Shown here: positions 1 to 8,482 of the stretch, piece after piece
Position numbering within the stretch: the first letter of the stretch is position 1
Layout of the letters: each line of letters begins with the position of its first letter
From: Prochlorococcus sp. AG-347-I15
GTDB taxonomy: Bacteria > Cyanobacteriota > Cyanobacteriia > PCC-6307 > Cyanobiaceae
Direction of reading: 5' to 3'
Assembly: GCA_003281585.1 (NCBI GenBank)
Contig: QCBN01000001.1
Location: 1 to 64,000 of the forward strand
Length of the DNA stretch: 64,000 bases
The notes under the pieces: model-generated
Databases searched by the model: none
Seen by the model: only the letters and a program-made list of their open reading frames with translations
What the model was told of the DNA's origin: nothing
Made by a program: the position numbers and the translations under genes

Positions 1-507
1 CTCTTCTTCAACTTGAAGAAGAGGTTTAAGTTCTCCTGCTCCGCTTAAAGGGAGTGGTTTTTTTCTACCTTTCAGCACTAATGCAATTCTTCTTCTAGGG
101 TTAAATCCCTCACTTATATCCAGCTTTACCGATTTAATTTCATCAAATTTCAATTTAACCTCTATATCTTTAAACAACCCCTTCCTCTTTATTTCAACAG
201 ATTTAGATGATTTATCAAAAGAATTACTTCCTGATCCAAAATTAATATAAACCAAATACCATAAATAAAAATTTAATAAATTAGCTATTATTCCATATGC
301 TCCCATTATTATTCCCTGAGGGATAAACAATAAAGTCGAAGGATTGCCTAAAGGCAATAGATCCCTCCCTGTGTAGCTAGATATAGAGGCTAAAAGAAAA
401 CCAATACCCCCTATCGTTAGCATTCCACCAATAATGTAATTAGAAATTTTTCTTGATCCACCAATTTTTTGTTCAATTTTATCGAAAGAAGTAAGATTTG
501 AATCCAT
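1..507 (-). CDS. ycf4: Photosystem I assembly protein Ycf4 (3' end outside window)
   Basis: Reading leftwards from an ATG at 507-505 gives 169 codons with no stop before the window edge. The usual family length is about 185 residues, so only the last few codons are missing. Two hydrophobic hairpin segments lie near residues 24-45 and 62-88. They are followed by a soluble part with the Ycf4-like stretch 'GFNPRRRIALVLKGRKKPL'. Ycf4 is a thylakoid scaffold for photosystem I assembly. It is divergent from psbD, and ycf4 next to psbD is a familiar cyanobacterial arrangement. The family assignment is firm; only the C-terminus is unseen. Confidence 0.88.
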   Translation of the reverse strand, partial: MDSNLTSFDKIEQKIGGSRKISNYIIGGMLTIGGIGFLLASISSYTGRDLLPLGNPSTLLFIPQGIIMGAYGIIANLLNFYLWYLVYINFGSGSNSFDKSSKSVEIKRKGLFKDIEVKLKFDEIKSVKLDISEGFNPRRRIALVLKGRKKPLPLSGAGELKPLLQVEEE

Positions 508-688
508 TTTTATTTTTTTTGAGGCCTAATTCAGATAATTTAACAAACTTAGGGAGTATTCTTACCTAATTTTTAATAAAAAAGTCAGGAAAGCTTTACA
601 AGGCATTTCAGATATACAAATATTTCCCCACATTACTCTCAATCTTTGTTACAGTCACTGCGTATCCCGAAGCTAAAAACGATTTCTC

Positions 689-1765
689 ATGACGATCGCA
701 GTTGGTAGCGCCCCACAAAGAGGATGGTTTGATGTCCTCGATGATTGGTTGAAGCGTGACCGCTTTGTATTTATTGGTTGGTCCGGACTACTTTTACTTC
801 CTTGTGCATATCTTGCAATTGGTGGTTGGTTTGTCGGAACAACATTTGTTACCTCTTGGTACACTCACGGAGTTGCAAGCTCTTACCTTGAAGGTTGTAA
901 CTTTTTAACAGCAGCTGTAAGTACCCCTGGTGATGCCATGGGACACAGTCTTCTATTTTTATGGGGTCCTGAAGCCCAAGGTAGTTTCGTAAGATGGCTA
1001 CAACTTGGTGGACTTTGGAACTTCGTTGCATTACATGGAGTATTTGGCCTAATTGGTTTTATGCTTCGTCAGTTTGAAATTGCTGGCCTTGTTGGAATTA
1101 GACCTTACAACGCTTTAGCATTCTCAGCTGTTATTGCAGTATTCACAAGTATTTTCCTTATTTATCCTTTAGGACAGCATAGTTGGTTTTTTGCACCTTC
1201 ATTCGGTGTTGCAGCAATCTTCCGTTACATTCTGTTCATTCAAGGTTTTCACAATATTACTTTAAATCCATTCCACATGATGGGTGTTGCTGGAATTCTT
1301 GGTGGTGCTCTTCTTTGCGCTATCCATGGAGCTACAGTACAAAACACTTTGTATGAAGATACAAGTATTTATACAGATGGTAAGGTTCAAAGTTCAACAT
1401 TTAGAGCTTTTGATCCAACTCAGGAAGAAGAAACTTATTCAATGATTACAGCGAATAGATTCTGGAGTCAAATCTTCGGTATTGCTTTCTCAAACAAGCG
1501 TTTCTTACATTTCTTGATGCTGTTTGTACCTGTTATGGGTATGTGGACATCTTCAATTGGTATTGTAGGCTTAGCACTAAACTTAAGAGCTTATGATTTC
1601 GTAAGCCAAGAAATCCGTGCAGCAGAAGATCCAGAATTTGAAACTTTCTATACAAAAAATATACTTTTGAACGAAGGTATGCGAGCATGGATGTCTTCTG
1701 TGGATCAACCACACGAAAACTTTGTATTCCCTGAGGAGGTTCTTCCACGTGGAAACGCCCTTTAA
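689..1765 (+). CDS. psbD: Photosystem II reaction centre protein D2
   Basis: D2 pairs with D1 to hold P680, pheophytin, QA and the non-haem iron in the thylakoid membrane. The 358-residue product is almost identical in pattern to other D2 proteins. Tyr159 matches the redox-active TyrD (usual number 160), His188 its partner, His196 the special-pair chlorophyll ligand and His213 an iron ligand. The stroma-side loop near residues 222-240 is about seven residues longer than in most cyanobacteria ('[19 protein letters not shown]' in place of a shorter 'EDGEGANTFRAF'-type loop). This explains the length of 358 rather than 352. The 3' end overlaps psbC by 17 bases, so the two are co-transcribed. Confidence 0.98.
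   Translation: MTIAVGSAPQRGWFDVLDDWLKRDRFVFIGWSGLLLLPCAYLAIGGWFVGTTFVTSWYTHGVASSYLEGCNFLTAAVSTPGDAMGHSLLFLWGPEAQGSFVRWLQLGGLWNFVALHGVFGLIGFMLRQFEIAGLVGIRPYNALAFSAVIAVFTSIFLIYPLGQHSWFFAPSFGVAAIFRYILFIQGFHNITLNPFHMMGVAGILGGALLCAIHGATVQNTLYEDTSIYTDGKVQSSTFRAFDPTQEEETYSMITANRFWSQIFGIAFSNKRFLHFLMLFVPVMGMWTSSIGIVGLALNLRAYDFVSQEIRAAEDPEFETFYTKNILLNEGMRAWMSSVDQPHENFVFPEEVLPRGNAL
1733..1740 (+). promoter_or_regulatory. Strong Shine-Dalgarno site that sets the psbC start
   Basis: GAGGAGGT lies inside the end of psbD and stops 8 bases before GTG 1749. It is one of the few strong ribosome binding sites in the window. It decides between the upstream ATG at 1722, which has no such site, and the GTG at 1749. 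Confidence 0.85.
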
Positions 1766-3131
1766 TAATTTATTAAGAGCTCCAAACCAAAGTATTGAGG
1801 AAACTGGTTACGCCTGGTATGTAGGTAACGCTAGATTAATCAATTTATCTGGACGTTTACTAGGAGCTCACATTGCTCACTCTGGACTAATAGTCTTTTG
1901 GGCGGGAGCAATGATGCTCTTTGAGGTTAATCATTTTACTTTTGATAAACCAATGTGGGAGCAAGGTTTAATCTGTATGCCACACGTTGCAATGTTTGGC
2001 TATGGAATAGGCCCAGGTGGCGAAGTTACCGATATCATGCCTTTCTTCCAAGCAGGCGTGGTTCACTTGATAGCTTCCGCTGTACTTGGTTTTGGTGGTA
2101 TTTACCATTCATTAGCAGGTCCAGAAAAACTTGAAGAAGATTTTCCATTTTTCTCAACCGATTGGAGAGATAAAAATCAAATGACAAATATCCTTGGATA
2201 TCATTTGATTGTTCTAGGTGTAGGTGCACTAGCATGGTCAGTAAACTGGTGTTTTATTGGCGGCGCATATGACACATGGGCACCAGGTGGTGGTGAAGTC
2301 AGACTTGTAAACCCAACCTTAGATCCAAGAGTTATTCTTGGTTATCTATTCAGATCTCCATGGGGAGGAGCTGGTTCAATAATCGGTGTTAACTCCATAG
2401 AAGATATTGTTGGTGGACATGTTTACGTGGGTATTACTGCAATTATTGGAGGAATATTTCATATCTTTACCAAACCTTTTGGATGGGCAAGAAGAGCTTT
2501 CATCTGGAATGGTGAAGGATTATTAAGTTACGCTCTTGGTGGAATTTGTGTAGCAAGTTTTATTGCTTCTACTTTCATCTGGTTTAACAACACTGCTTAC
2601 CCTTCAGAGTTTTATGGTCCAACAAACGCTGAAGCTTCACAGGCTCAAAGCTTTACTTTCCTAGTGAGAGATCAAAGAATTGGAGCTAACGTAGGTTCAA
2701 CAATGGGACCAACTGGTCTAGGTAAGTATCTCATGAGATCTCCTACTGGTGAAATTATATTTGGTGGTGAAACAATGAGATTTTGGGATTTCAGAGGGCC
2801 ATGGTTAGAACCTCTAAGAGGTCCTAATGGATTGAGCCTTGAGAAAATCCAAAATGATATTCAGCCTTGGCAGGTAAGAAGAGCTGCTGAATATATGACT
2901 CATGCTCCTAACGCTTCTATCAATTCTGTTGGTGGAATCATTACAGAGCCTAATGCTGTTAACTTCGTTAACTTAAGACAATGGTTAGCTGCAGCTCAAT
3001 TCTTCCTAGGATGGTTTACATTCATTGGTCATCTTTGGCATGCTGGACGTGCTAGAGCAGCCGCTGCTGGTTTCGAAAAGGGAATTGACAGAAAGAGTGA
3101 GCCAGCTCTAGAAATGCCTGATTTAGATTAA
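1749..3131 (+). CDS. psbC: Photosystem II CP43 chlorophyll-binding core antenna
   Basis: CP43 is the six-helix inner antenna of photosystem II and also supplies ligands to the oxygen-evolving cluster. I place the start at GTG 1749, 8 bases after GAGGAGGT, giving 460 residues beginning (M/V)ETPFNN. The frame is also open to an ATG at 1722, but that start lacks a ribosome site. The large lumenal loop keeps 'GGETMRFW', which carries the Glu and Arg (E354 and R357 in usual numbering) near the Mn cluster. The reading frame overlaps psbD by 17 bases, the classical psbDC translational coupling. A strong terminator follows at 3152-3178. Confidence 0.96.
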   Translation: METPFNNLLRAPNQSIEETGYAWYVGNARLINLSGRLLGAHIAHSGLIVFWAGAMMLFEVNHFTFDKPMWEQGLICMPHVAMFGYGIGPGGEVTDIMPFFQAGVVHLIASAVLGFGGIYHSLAGPEKLEEDFPFFSTDWRDKNQMTNILGYHLIVLGVGALAWSVNWCFIGGAYDTWAPGGGEVRLVNPTLDPRVILGYLFRSPWGGAGSIIGVNSIEDIVGGHVYVGITAIIGGIFHIFTKPFGWARRAFIWNGEGLLSYALGGICVASFIASTFIWFNNTAYPSEFYGPTNAEASQAQSFTFLVRDQRIGANVGSTMGPTGLGKYLMRSPTGEIIFGGETMRFWDFRGPWLEPLRGPNGLSLEKIQNDIQPWQVRRAAEYMTHAPNASINSVGGIITEPNAVNFVNLRQWLAAAQFFLGWFTFIGHLWHAGRARAAAAGFEKGIDRKSEPALEMPDLD

Positions 3132-3151
3132 TTTCTATCTCAACAAAAAAG

Positions 3152-3178
3152 CCCTATCTTCGGATAGGGTTTTTTTTT
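3152..3178 (+). terminator. Rho-independent terminator of psbDC
   Basis: CCCTATC (3152-3158), loop TTCG, GATAGGG (3163-3169), followed by a run of nine T. The stem is perfect and has a stable UUCG-type loop. Confidence 0.92.
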
Positions 3179-3189
3179 GCTTAATTTTA

Positions 3190-3801
3190 TTATCTATATA
3201 AATTTTCTCTAAGCCATGGCAAACTTAATCCCATTACATTACTGAAGCAACCCTCTATTTTTTCTATATATTTACCGCCTATACCTTCCAAGGCAAATCC
3301 TCCGGCGCAGTATAAAGGTTCATTTGTATCTACATAACTTTTTATTTCCCAATCTTCCAAATTAGAAAAATACACTTTTGAACTTACTGTTTTTTTTATT
3401 ATTTCAGTGATTTTTATAATTTTTGAAGTTGAATCAAAATTCCCAACTATTAGGGTATGACCAGTATGTAAAAATCCAAATTCTCCAGACATTTTTTTCC
3501 ATCTAATAAATGCCTCCTCTTTATTAGATGGTTTTCCATAAGCTTCTCCTTTAAATTCAAAAATTGAATCGCACCCAAGAACTTCCAAAGGACCATAATT
3601 AAATTCTTTGGGCAATGATATGTTTTGAATATTTTCAGATAAACTATTAGCCTTTTGAAAAGATAATTCCAAAGCTAAATTAAATATATTCTTTTCTTGA
3701 ATTGTAGTTTCATCAAAGTTACTTGATATTTGGATAAATTCGATTTGACAATTTTCTAGTAATTTCTTTCTAGATTGAGAAGCAGAGGCTAGAATTAACA
3801 C
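3190..3801 (-). CDS. maf: Maf-family nucleoside triphosphate pyrophosphatase
   Basis: The 203-residue protein begins '[17 protein letters not shown]', the Maf N-terminal signature, and carries '[17 protein letters not shown]' and '[13 protein letters not shown]', matching the conserved Maf core. Maf proteins hydrolyse non-canonical or modified NTPs to the monophosphate in the cytoplasm; some are linked to septum formation. The gene is convergent with psbC and divergent from cobQ. Its length is normal for the family. The exact substrate cannot be told from sequence. Confidence 0.9.
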   Translation of the reverse strand: MLILASASQSRKKLLENCQIEFIQISSNFDETTIQEKNIFNLALELSFQKANSLSENIQNISLPKEFNYGPLEVLGCDSIFEFKGEAYGKPSNKEEAFIRWKKMSGEFGFLHTGHTLIVGNFDSTSKIIKITEIIKKTVSSKVYFSNLEDWEIKSYVDTNEPLYCAGGFALEGIGGKYIEKIEGCFSNVMGLSLPWLRENLYR

Positions 3802-3867
3802 AAATTTTTTTCCAAATTATAATTCAATTTAATAATTAATAAATTTTTAAATTAATATAAATTACTA

Positions 3868-5394
3868 ATGGAGTTAGAAGCAAAATTACATGAAATAAAA
3901 AAACCAATAATGGTCCTAGGTACTTCTAGTGGAGCAGGGAAATCGTTAACAGTTACTGCTATTTGCAGGATTCTTAAAAATTTAGGAGAAGAGCCAATAC
4001 CTTTTAAAGGACAAAATATGAGTAACAACGCTTGGGTTGATTGGGAAGGTGGAGAGATGGCATATTCACAAGCACTTCAAGCTTTTGCTTGTGGCATTAA
4101 TCCCTCTGCAGGGATGAATCCCATTTTATTAAAACCACAAGGAAACTCAATAAGCGAGGTAATTCACCTTGGGAAAAGCATAGGGACCACAACCGCACAA
4201 AATTACTATAAAGATTGGTTTGTTCCAGGCTGGGAAGTAATTAAAAAAAGTTTAAAGTCTATTTATAAACGAAATCCGAATTGTCGATTAATTATCGAGG
4301 GTGCTGGCAGTCCCGTAGAAATGAATTTAATTCATAGAGACCTTACTAATTTAAGAGTTGCAAAATATTTAAATGCAAATTGCATATTAGTTACTGATAT
4401 TGAAAGGGGAGGAGTATTTGCTCAAATAATTGGCACTCTTGAATTAATGAAGCCTGAAGAAAAGAAACTTATTAAAGGAATTATTATAAATAGATTCAGG
4501 GGAGACCTTTCATTATTTGAAGAAGGGAAAAAATGGATTGAGAGTAAAACTCAGATTCCTGTTTTAGGAATAATTCCTTGGCTAAACGAAAAATTTCCTC
4601 CGGAAGATTCTTTAGATTTGCTTGAAAGAAAATACCATTTAAATCATCCTGAATTAAAAATTGGAATTGTAAAGTTACCCTCTATAAGCAACTTTTCAGA
4701 TTTTGATCCTTTAGAAAATGAAGAGTCAATAGAAATAGAGTGGGTAATCAAATCTCAGAGTTTAAATCAATTTGACTTTGTTATTCTTCCTGGAAGTAAA
4801 CAAACCATTAAAGATCAACTTTTTCTTGAAAAATCAGGTCTATCTAATGACATCAGAGAATATTCAAATAAAGGTAATATTATTGGAATTTGTGGTGGAC
4901 TACAAATGTTAGGAACTGTACTTGAAGATCCTTTTTTAAAGGAAGGTTCAAAAACTAATTTAGAAAAAAAAATTAGAGGTATTGGATTACTCCCACTAAA
5001 AACAACTTTCCTCGAAAAAAAAATAACACGTCAAACTTACTCCAAATCAATATGGCCTTGCTTATCAGAAATACATGGGTTTGAGATACATAATGGCATA
5101 ACAGAATTAGAAAATAGTATAGAGTCTTTAAAAATAAAGCCTATATTTAATAATAAAGAGCTTGGTTGGTATAGAGAAAACGAAGGCGGAGGTACAATTG
5201 CTGGCACATACCTCCACGGTATCTTTGAAAATGATGAATGGAGAACTCAATATATAAATTTAATCAGGAAGAATAAAAAATTACCCACAGTAGATAAAAG
5301 AACAAGATCTTATAAAATCAAGAGAGAATCAATTATTGATAATCTTGCGAATGAATTTAACAAACATTTAGATATTTCATCATTATTAAATTGA
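3868..5394 (+). CDS. cobQ: Cobyric acid synthase (CobQ/CbiP)
   Basis: CobQ amidates four side chains of adenosyl-cobyrinic acid a,c-diamide, using glutamine and ATP, in (pseudo)cobalamin synthesis. The P-loop-like 'GTSSGAGKS' lies at residues 18-26 of the ATP-grasping N-terminal domain. The glutaminase half has the nucleophile elbow 'GICGGLQMLG' near residue 345 and the late His in 'GTYLHGIFEND'. The length of 508 residues is usual. The stop codon TGA overlaps the TTG start of the next gene, so they are probably translated together. Confidence 0.95.
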   Translation: MELEAKLHEIKKPIMVLGTSSGAGKSLTVTAICRILKNLGEEPIPFKGQNMSNNAWVDWEGGEMAYSQALQAFACGINPSAGMNPILLKPQGNSISEVIHLGKSIGTTTAQNYYKDWFVPGWEVIKKSLKSIYKRNPNCRLIIEGAGSPVEMNLIHRDLTNLRVAKYLNANCILVTDIERGGVFAQIIGTLELMKPEEKKLIKGIIINRFRGDLSLFEEGKKWIESKTQIPVLGIIPWLNEKFPPEDSLDLLERKYHLNHPELKIGIVKLPSISNFSDFDPLENEESIEIEWVIKSQSLNQFDFVILPGSKQTIKDQLFLEKSGLSNDIREYSNKGNIIGICGGLQMLGTVLEDPFLKEGSKTNLEKKIRGIGLLPLKTTFLEKKITRQTYSKSIWPCLSEIHGFEIHNGITELENSIESLKIKPIFNNKELGWYRENEGGGTIAGTYLHGIFENDEWRTQYINLIRKNKKLPTVDKRTRSYKIKRESIIDNLANEFNKHLDISSLLN

Positions 5395-5642
5395 AAAAAT
5401 CATTCATTAAAATTTCTTGGCCTAATAATATCGAGACATATGCCTCTGAAGGTGATGATTGGTTTTCAACTGCAGAACAAGCAGGCTTAGAAATCCCTAC
5501 AGGTTGTTTAACAGGAAGTTGCGGAGCTTGTGAAATTGATGTTAATGGAGAAACTATAAGAGCTTGCATAACAAATATTAAGAGTAAAAAAGAACAAATA
5601 TTAAATGTTTCACTTACAACAGATCCATATTGGGAAAACTAA
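5391..5642 (+). CDS. Small plant-type [2Fe-2S] ferredoxin
   Basis: The 83-residue protein has cysteines in 'TGCLTGSCGACEID', that is C-x4-C-x2-C, and a fourth Cys in 'GETIRACI'. This is the plant-type [2Fe-2S] pattern, with less sequence than usual before the last Cys. The start is TTG 5391, overlapping the cobQ stop by 4 bases; no ATG lies between. The tight link to cobQ suggests co-expression, but its electron partner is not known. It is shorter than photosynthetic PetF (about 97-99 residues), so I do not call it petF. Confidence 0.85.
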   Translation: MKKSFIKISWPNNIETYASEGDDWFSTAEQAGLEIPTGCLTGSCGACEIDVNGETIRACITNIKSKKEQILNVSLTTDPYWEN

Positions 5643-5827
5643 GATTTTAAAAATTTTTTTATATTAATAATAGCGGAGAAAGTGAAATTTAATCTCAACA
5701 ACAGTAGTTAGATAATGGACAATAAAGGACTTAATTTTGAGGATAGTGAGAATATCAATAACATCAAAAACCTGCAGATATTGATCGATATATGAAAGTA
5801 AAAAAAGTAGTGAGTTTGCAAAAAAAA

Positions 5828-5852
5828 GACCCCTGTTTTAGAGGTCTTTTTT
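5828..5852 (+). terminator. Terminator-like hairpin
   Basis: GACCCCT (5828-5834), loop GTTTT, AGAGGTC (5840-5846) with one C-A mismatch, then six T. Preceded by a run of A, so it could work in both directions. It would end transcripts from cobQ, the ferredoxin gene or the small ORF at 5715. Confidence 0.65.
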
Positions 5853-5853
5853 G

Positions 5854-5943
5854 GTTTTACTAAATAAAGTGTTTCCTTGTTTCCACTATTTTAGTAAAAC
5901 ACTCCTTCACACTACTATAAGATATGTCATATATCCTTTTTTT
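5854..5943 (+). ncRNA. Candidate small RNA: long hairpin, open segment, terminator hairpin
   Basis: GTTTTACTAAA (5854-5864) pairs perfectly with TTTAGTAAAAC (5890-5900). It is followed by an apparently unpaired ACTCCTTCACACTACTATAA (5901-5920), then a weak hairpin GATAT-GTCAT-ATATC (5921-5935) and seven T. The layout of stem-loop, unpaired ACUCCUxCACAC, terminator stem resembles the cyanobacterial sRNA Yfr1, whose core motif is ACUCCUCACAC. The motif here has one extra T and the locus is not the usual Yfr1 site, so this is a candidate only. Confidence 0.35.
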
Positions 5944-6165
5944 GTGGAAGGGGGGATGGAATGTTACTTAACTGTCACATGTGCCAGTTATCTATTGCAT
6001 TATATTTGTCATAAAAAACAAGTTAATTTAGAGGGTTGTTAGTTGAGATAAATTCATTAGATACCGTTTTTAGGAAGAAAATACAATAATATTTGTTATT
6101 ACAGTAATTTATAAAGATTTTGACTCTGACAGAATGCCTCTGACACTATCAGGCGCTAAAAAAAA

Positions 6166-6252
6166 CGGAGAGGGTGGGATTCGAACCCACGAATAGAGTT
6201 AACTATTAAACGATTTCGAGTCGTTCGCCTTCAACCACTCAGCCACCTCTCC
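6166..6252 (-). tRNA. tRNA-Ser (anticodon CGA)
   Basis: The reverse strand reads GGAGAGG at the 5' end (6252-6246) and CCTCTCC plus discriminator G at the 3' end. It has a D-arm GCTGAGTGG, anticodon loop CTCGAAA (anticodon CGA, plus-strand positions 6216-6218), a long variable arm typical of tRNA-Ser, and T-loop GGTTCGAATCC. CCA is not encoded. Length 87 bases. Confidence 0.96.
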
Positions 6253-6314
6253 GCCTTTTTATAAGTATGCCCATAATTAAGCTAAAATTATGAACTATAT
6301 AATTATCTTAATTT

Positions 6315-7337
6315 TCAATTCCAACCTGCATCTTTCATCAACTTAATAGCTATAGAATTTTTTTCTCCAAGGTCTTCTACAGTAACACTATCAGGCGTAA
6401 ACTCTCCAAAGCTCTTTACTATTTCATTTTGATTAACTTCCTTCAAAGGATGTTCAAAAGTTGGCGCAGCTAAACCCTCACTTCCTTCAGGAGATGCTAA
6501 GAATTCAAGCAACTGAATAGCTTCATTTTTATTCTTTGCATATTTTGCAACACCACCAGCACTAATATTTACATGTGCAGGATTAGGAGTAAGGACCTTT
6601 GTTTTTTTAGCATATAAAGCATCTCTTCTTCCATTAACACCAGCTAACATTCTTGCGACATAATAATGATTAACTATTCCTACTCCACATTTTTTTTTGG
6701 AAACTGCCCTAATTATTGAAATATCCCCTGGGAAAAAAGGTTGGGAAACGTTTGAAATCATTCCGCTTAGCCACGCCTTTGTTTCTGATTGACCTTTGTT
6801 AATTATTTGATTTGCAACTAAAGATTGATTATACGGACTTTTTCTATTTCTTAAACATACTTTACCTTTTAAAGAAGGATCAGCCAAATCAGTGTAATCA
6901 TTAATCTTACTAACATCTACTACTTTTGGATTGGCTATCATAACTCTCACTCTTCTTGTTAATGCGTACCATTCCTTATTTGGATCTTTCAAGCCAACTG
7001 GAACATCATTTTCTAAGTCATAAGATTCTATTGGTTGAAGTAGTCCAGCTTTAGCCGCATTAGTAATTCTTGCAGCATCAACGAGCAAAATTAGATCTGC
7101 TTGAGAATTTTTTCCTTCTCTTCTAAGCCTTTCGATTAAGGAGATCCCAGCAGCTTCAATTAGTCGAACTTTTATACCAGTTTCTTGTGCAAATTTTTTA
7201 TATACACTTCTATCTGTGTTGTAATGTCTCCCTGAAAAAACTTTAACTTCTTTCTCAGTTGAATTAACAGGTATATTAACGTTCAATAAAAATGTACATG
7301 CCAATGCCGAATAAATTACTTTTTTAAGTTTTTGCAC
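6315..7337 (-). CDS. futA: Iron(III) ABC transporter periplasmic binding protein (FutA/IdiA family)
   Basis: The 340-residue protein has an N-terminal signal peptide (about residues 1-26). It opens its mature part with 'KEVKVFSGRHYNTDRSVYKKF', the hallmark of FutA/IdiA/AfuA proteins. Tyr pairs such as 'NHYYVARM' and the early Tyr are expected Fe(III) ligands. It captures ferric iron in the periplasm for an ABC permease that is not in this window. It is divergent from the PiuC gene, and both are typical iron-stress genes, so Fur-type control of the 7338-7439 gap is likely, though I could not see a clear Fur box there. Confidence 0.92.
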   Translation of the reverse strand: MQKLKKVIYSALACTFLLNVNIPVNSTEKEVKVFSGRHYNTDRSVYKKFAQETGIKVRLIEAAGISLIERLRREGKNSQADLILLVDAARITNAAKAGLLQPIESYDLENDVPVGLKDPNKEWYALTRRVRVMIANPKVVDVSKINDYTDLADPSLKGKVCLRNRKSPYNQSLVANQIINKGQSETKAWLSGMISNVSQPFFPGDISIIRAVSKKKCGVGIVNHYYVARMLAGVNGRRDALYAKKTKVLTPNPAHVNISAGGVAKYAKNKNEAIQLLEFLASPEGSEGLAAPTFEHPLKEVNQNEIVKSFGEFTPDSVTVEDLGEKNSIAIKLMKDAGWN

Positions 7338-7439
7338 TTTTTAAAAATAGTATCTATGGTTACTTTATACCTGTAAAAACATTTCAAACTTCAAAAGAGA
7401 ACTTCTATACATTAATTTGTATCATTTTTTATATTTCAT

Positions 7440-8105
7440 ATGAATTATTTACTCCATCAGTTATTAAACACTGAAGACATAGAATGTATAAAAAAAGAAT
7501 TAGAACAAAGTACCCAAGATTGGGAAGATGGGAAAAAAACTGCTGGAAGTCAAGCTTCAATGGTAAAAAATAATTTGCAACTAAATAGAAATTCAGAGGT
7601 ATCAAAAAAAAACTCTCAACTAGTAACTAAAAAGATCATCTCTAATGAATTAATTAAAAGTTTCTCGTTACCTAAAATAATCCATGGAATAATGTTTACA
7701 AAATCATCAGAAAAGATGCATTATGGCAGACATATTGATAATCCATACATGTCTTCAGGTAGATCAGATTTATCTTTCACTCTTTCACTAACGAATAAAA
7801 AGTTGTATGAGGGAGGAGAATTAATTATTGAAACAATGAATTCAGAAGAGAAATTTAAGTTAAATGCAGGAGAGATTATTATATATCCAAGTTCTTACTT
7901 GCATTCAGTAAGTGAAGTAACTAATGGCGAAAGATTAGTTTGTGTAGGCTGGATAGAAAGTTATGTTAAATCAACTGAGGAAAGGGAATATTTATTTGAT
8001 CTTGATGCAGGAGCAAGAGGAATCCTCGCAAAATATGGGAGGTCGGATGAAGTTGATTTAATTTTCAAATCCTATTCGAATTTATTAAGAATATTAGGTA
8101 ACTAA
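7440..8105 (+). CDS. piuC: PKHD-type Fe(II)/2-oxoglutarate dioxygenase, PiuC-like
   Basis: The 221-residue product has the Fe(II) triad H98-x-D100 ('HYGRHIDNPYM') and H155 ('YPSSYLHSVSEV'), with R165 for 2-oxoglutarate. This is the PiuC/YbiX family, co-expressed with iron uptake systems in many bacteria; its substrate is not established. Length is usual for the family. The divergent pairing with futA supports a role in iron limitation. Confidence 0.88.
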   Translation: MNYLLHQLLNTEDIECIKKELEQSTQDWEDGKKTAGSQASMVKNNLQLNRNSEVSKKNSQLVTKKIISNELIKSFSLPKIIHGIMFTKSSEKMHYGRHIDNPYMSSGRSDLSFTLSLTNKKLYEGGELIIETMNSEEKFKLNAGEIIIYPSSYLHSVSEVTNGERLVCVGWIESYVKSTEEREYLFDLDAGARGILAKYGRSDEVDLIFKSYSNLLRILGN

Positions 8106-8177
8106 TAGATCATTTTATACATCAAATAGAAAAAGTTATTAGAGATATTTAGAATAATCAATATATAAAAAAATAAA

Positions 8178-8405
8178 ATGTCAAGAAAAAGTTCAATTGC
8201 AGTATTTATAGCAGCAACAAGTGCGCTAGCAATTTCATCACCTGTAAATGCAGGAGATCAAGATCTAGGTGGGTTGAAGGAATGGAATACTGATATGTCA
8301 ATTGATGCAGATTTTATTCTTGATGAAGATGCTCAAAAAATTGCTGATGAAGCTGCAAAATCATCCGTATGTATTCCTATTGGCGAAGGTGAGAATTGTT
8401 GGTAG
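8178..8405 (+). CDS. Small secreted protein of unknown function
   Basis: 75 residues. Residues 1-25 form a clear signal peptide ending in 'SSPVNAGD', so the mature form is an acidic peptide of about 50 residues. It has two Cys near the C-terminus ('SSVCIPIGEGENCW') that could form a disulfide. The length and the terminator right after it support a real gene. I do not recognise the family. Its place between piuC and the porin suggests an envelope role. Confidence 0.7.
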   Translation: MSRKSSIAVFIAATSALAISSPVNAGDQDLGGLKEWNTDMSIDADFILDEDAQKIADEAAKSSVCIPIGEGENCW

Positions 8406-8435
8406 TTATTTGCAAGAAATATTAAAGATAAAAAA

Positions 8436-8463
8436 AAAGCGCTTAATTAATAAGCGCTTTTTT
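8436..8463. terminator. Bidirectional terminator between convergent genes
   Basis: AAAGCGCTTA (8436-8445), loop ATTAA, TAAGCGCTTT (8451-8460), flanked by A-tracts and T-tracts on both sides. It can end both the small secreted protein gene and the porin gene. Confidence 0.92.
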
Positions 8464-8482
8464 TATTTCAGTAATAGAAGAT

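Larger units (their letters stand above)
5643..6165. other. 523-base gap with terminator, RNA-like hairpin and a broken small ORF
   Basis: No convincing conserved gene. A 26-codon ORF starts at ATG 5715 and ends at 5795. In the -1 frame from about 5770 the reading continues as 'PADIDRYMKVKKVVSLQKK', which looks more protein-like than the frame-0 end. This may be a small gene broken by a frameshift. A terminator-like hairpin follows at 5828-5852. A candidate structured RNA lies at 5854-5943, and then about 220 bases up to the tRNA-Ser gene in which I see nothing. Confidence 0.5.

Noticed and set aside
1722..1748. ATG 1722 as psbC start
   Set aside because: No ribosome site; GTG 1749 has GAGGAGGT at 8 bases and fits the family N-terminus.
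5851..6042. 63-codon ORF starting at ATG 5851
   Set aside because: It runs through the perfect hairpin 5854-5900 and a T-run, has no protein-like pattern and overlaps the candidate RNA.
7338..7439. Fur box between futA and piuC
   Set aside because: Only loose AT-rich matches (around TGTATCATT); nothing close to the 19-base palindrome.
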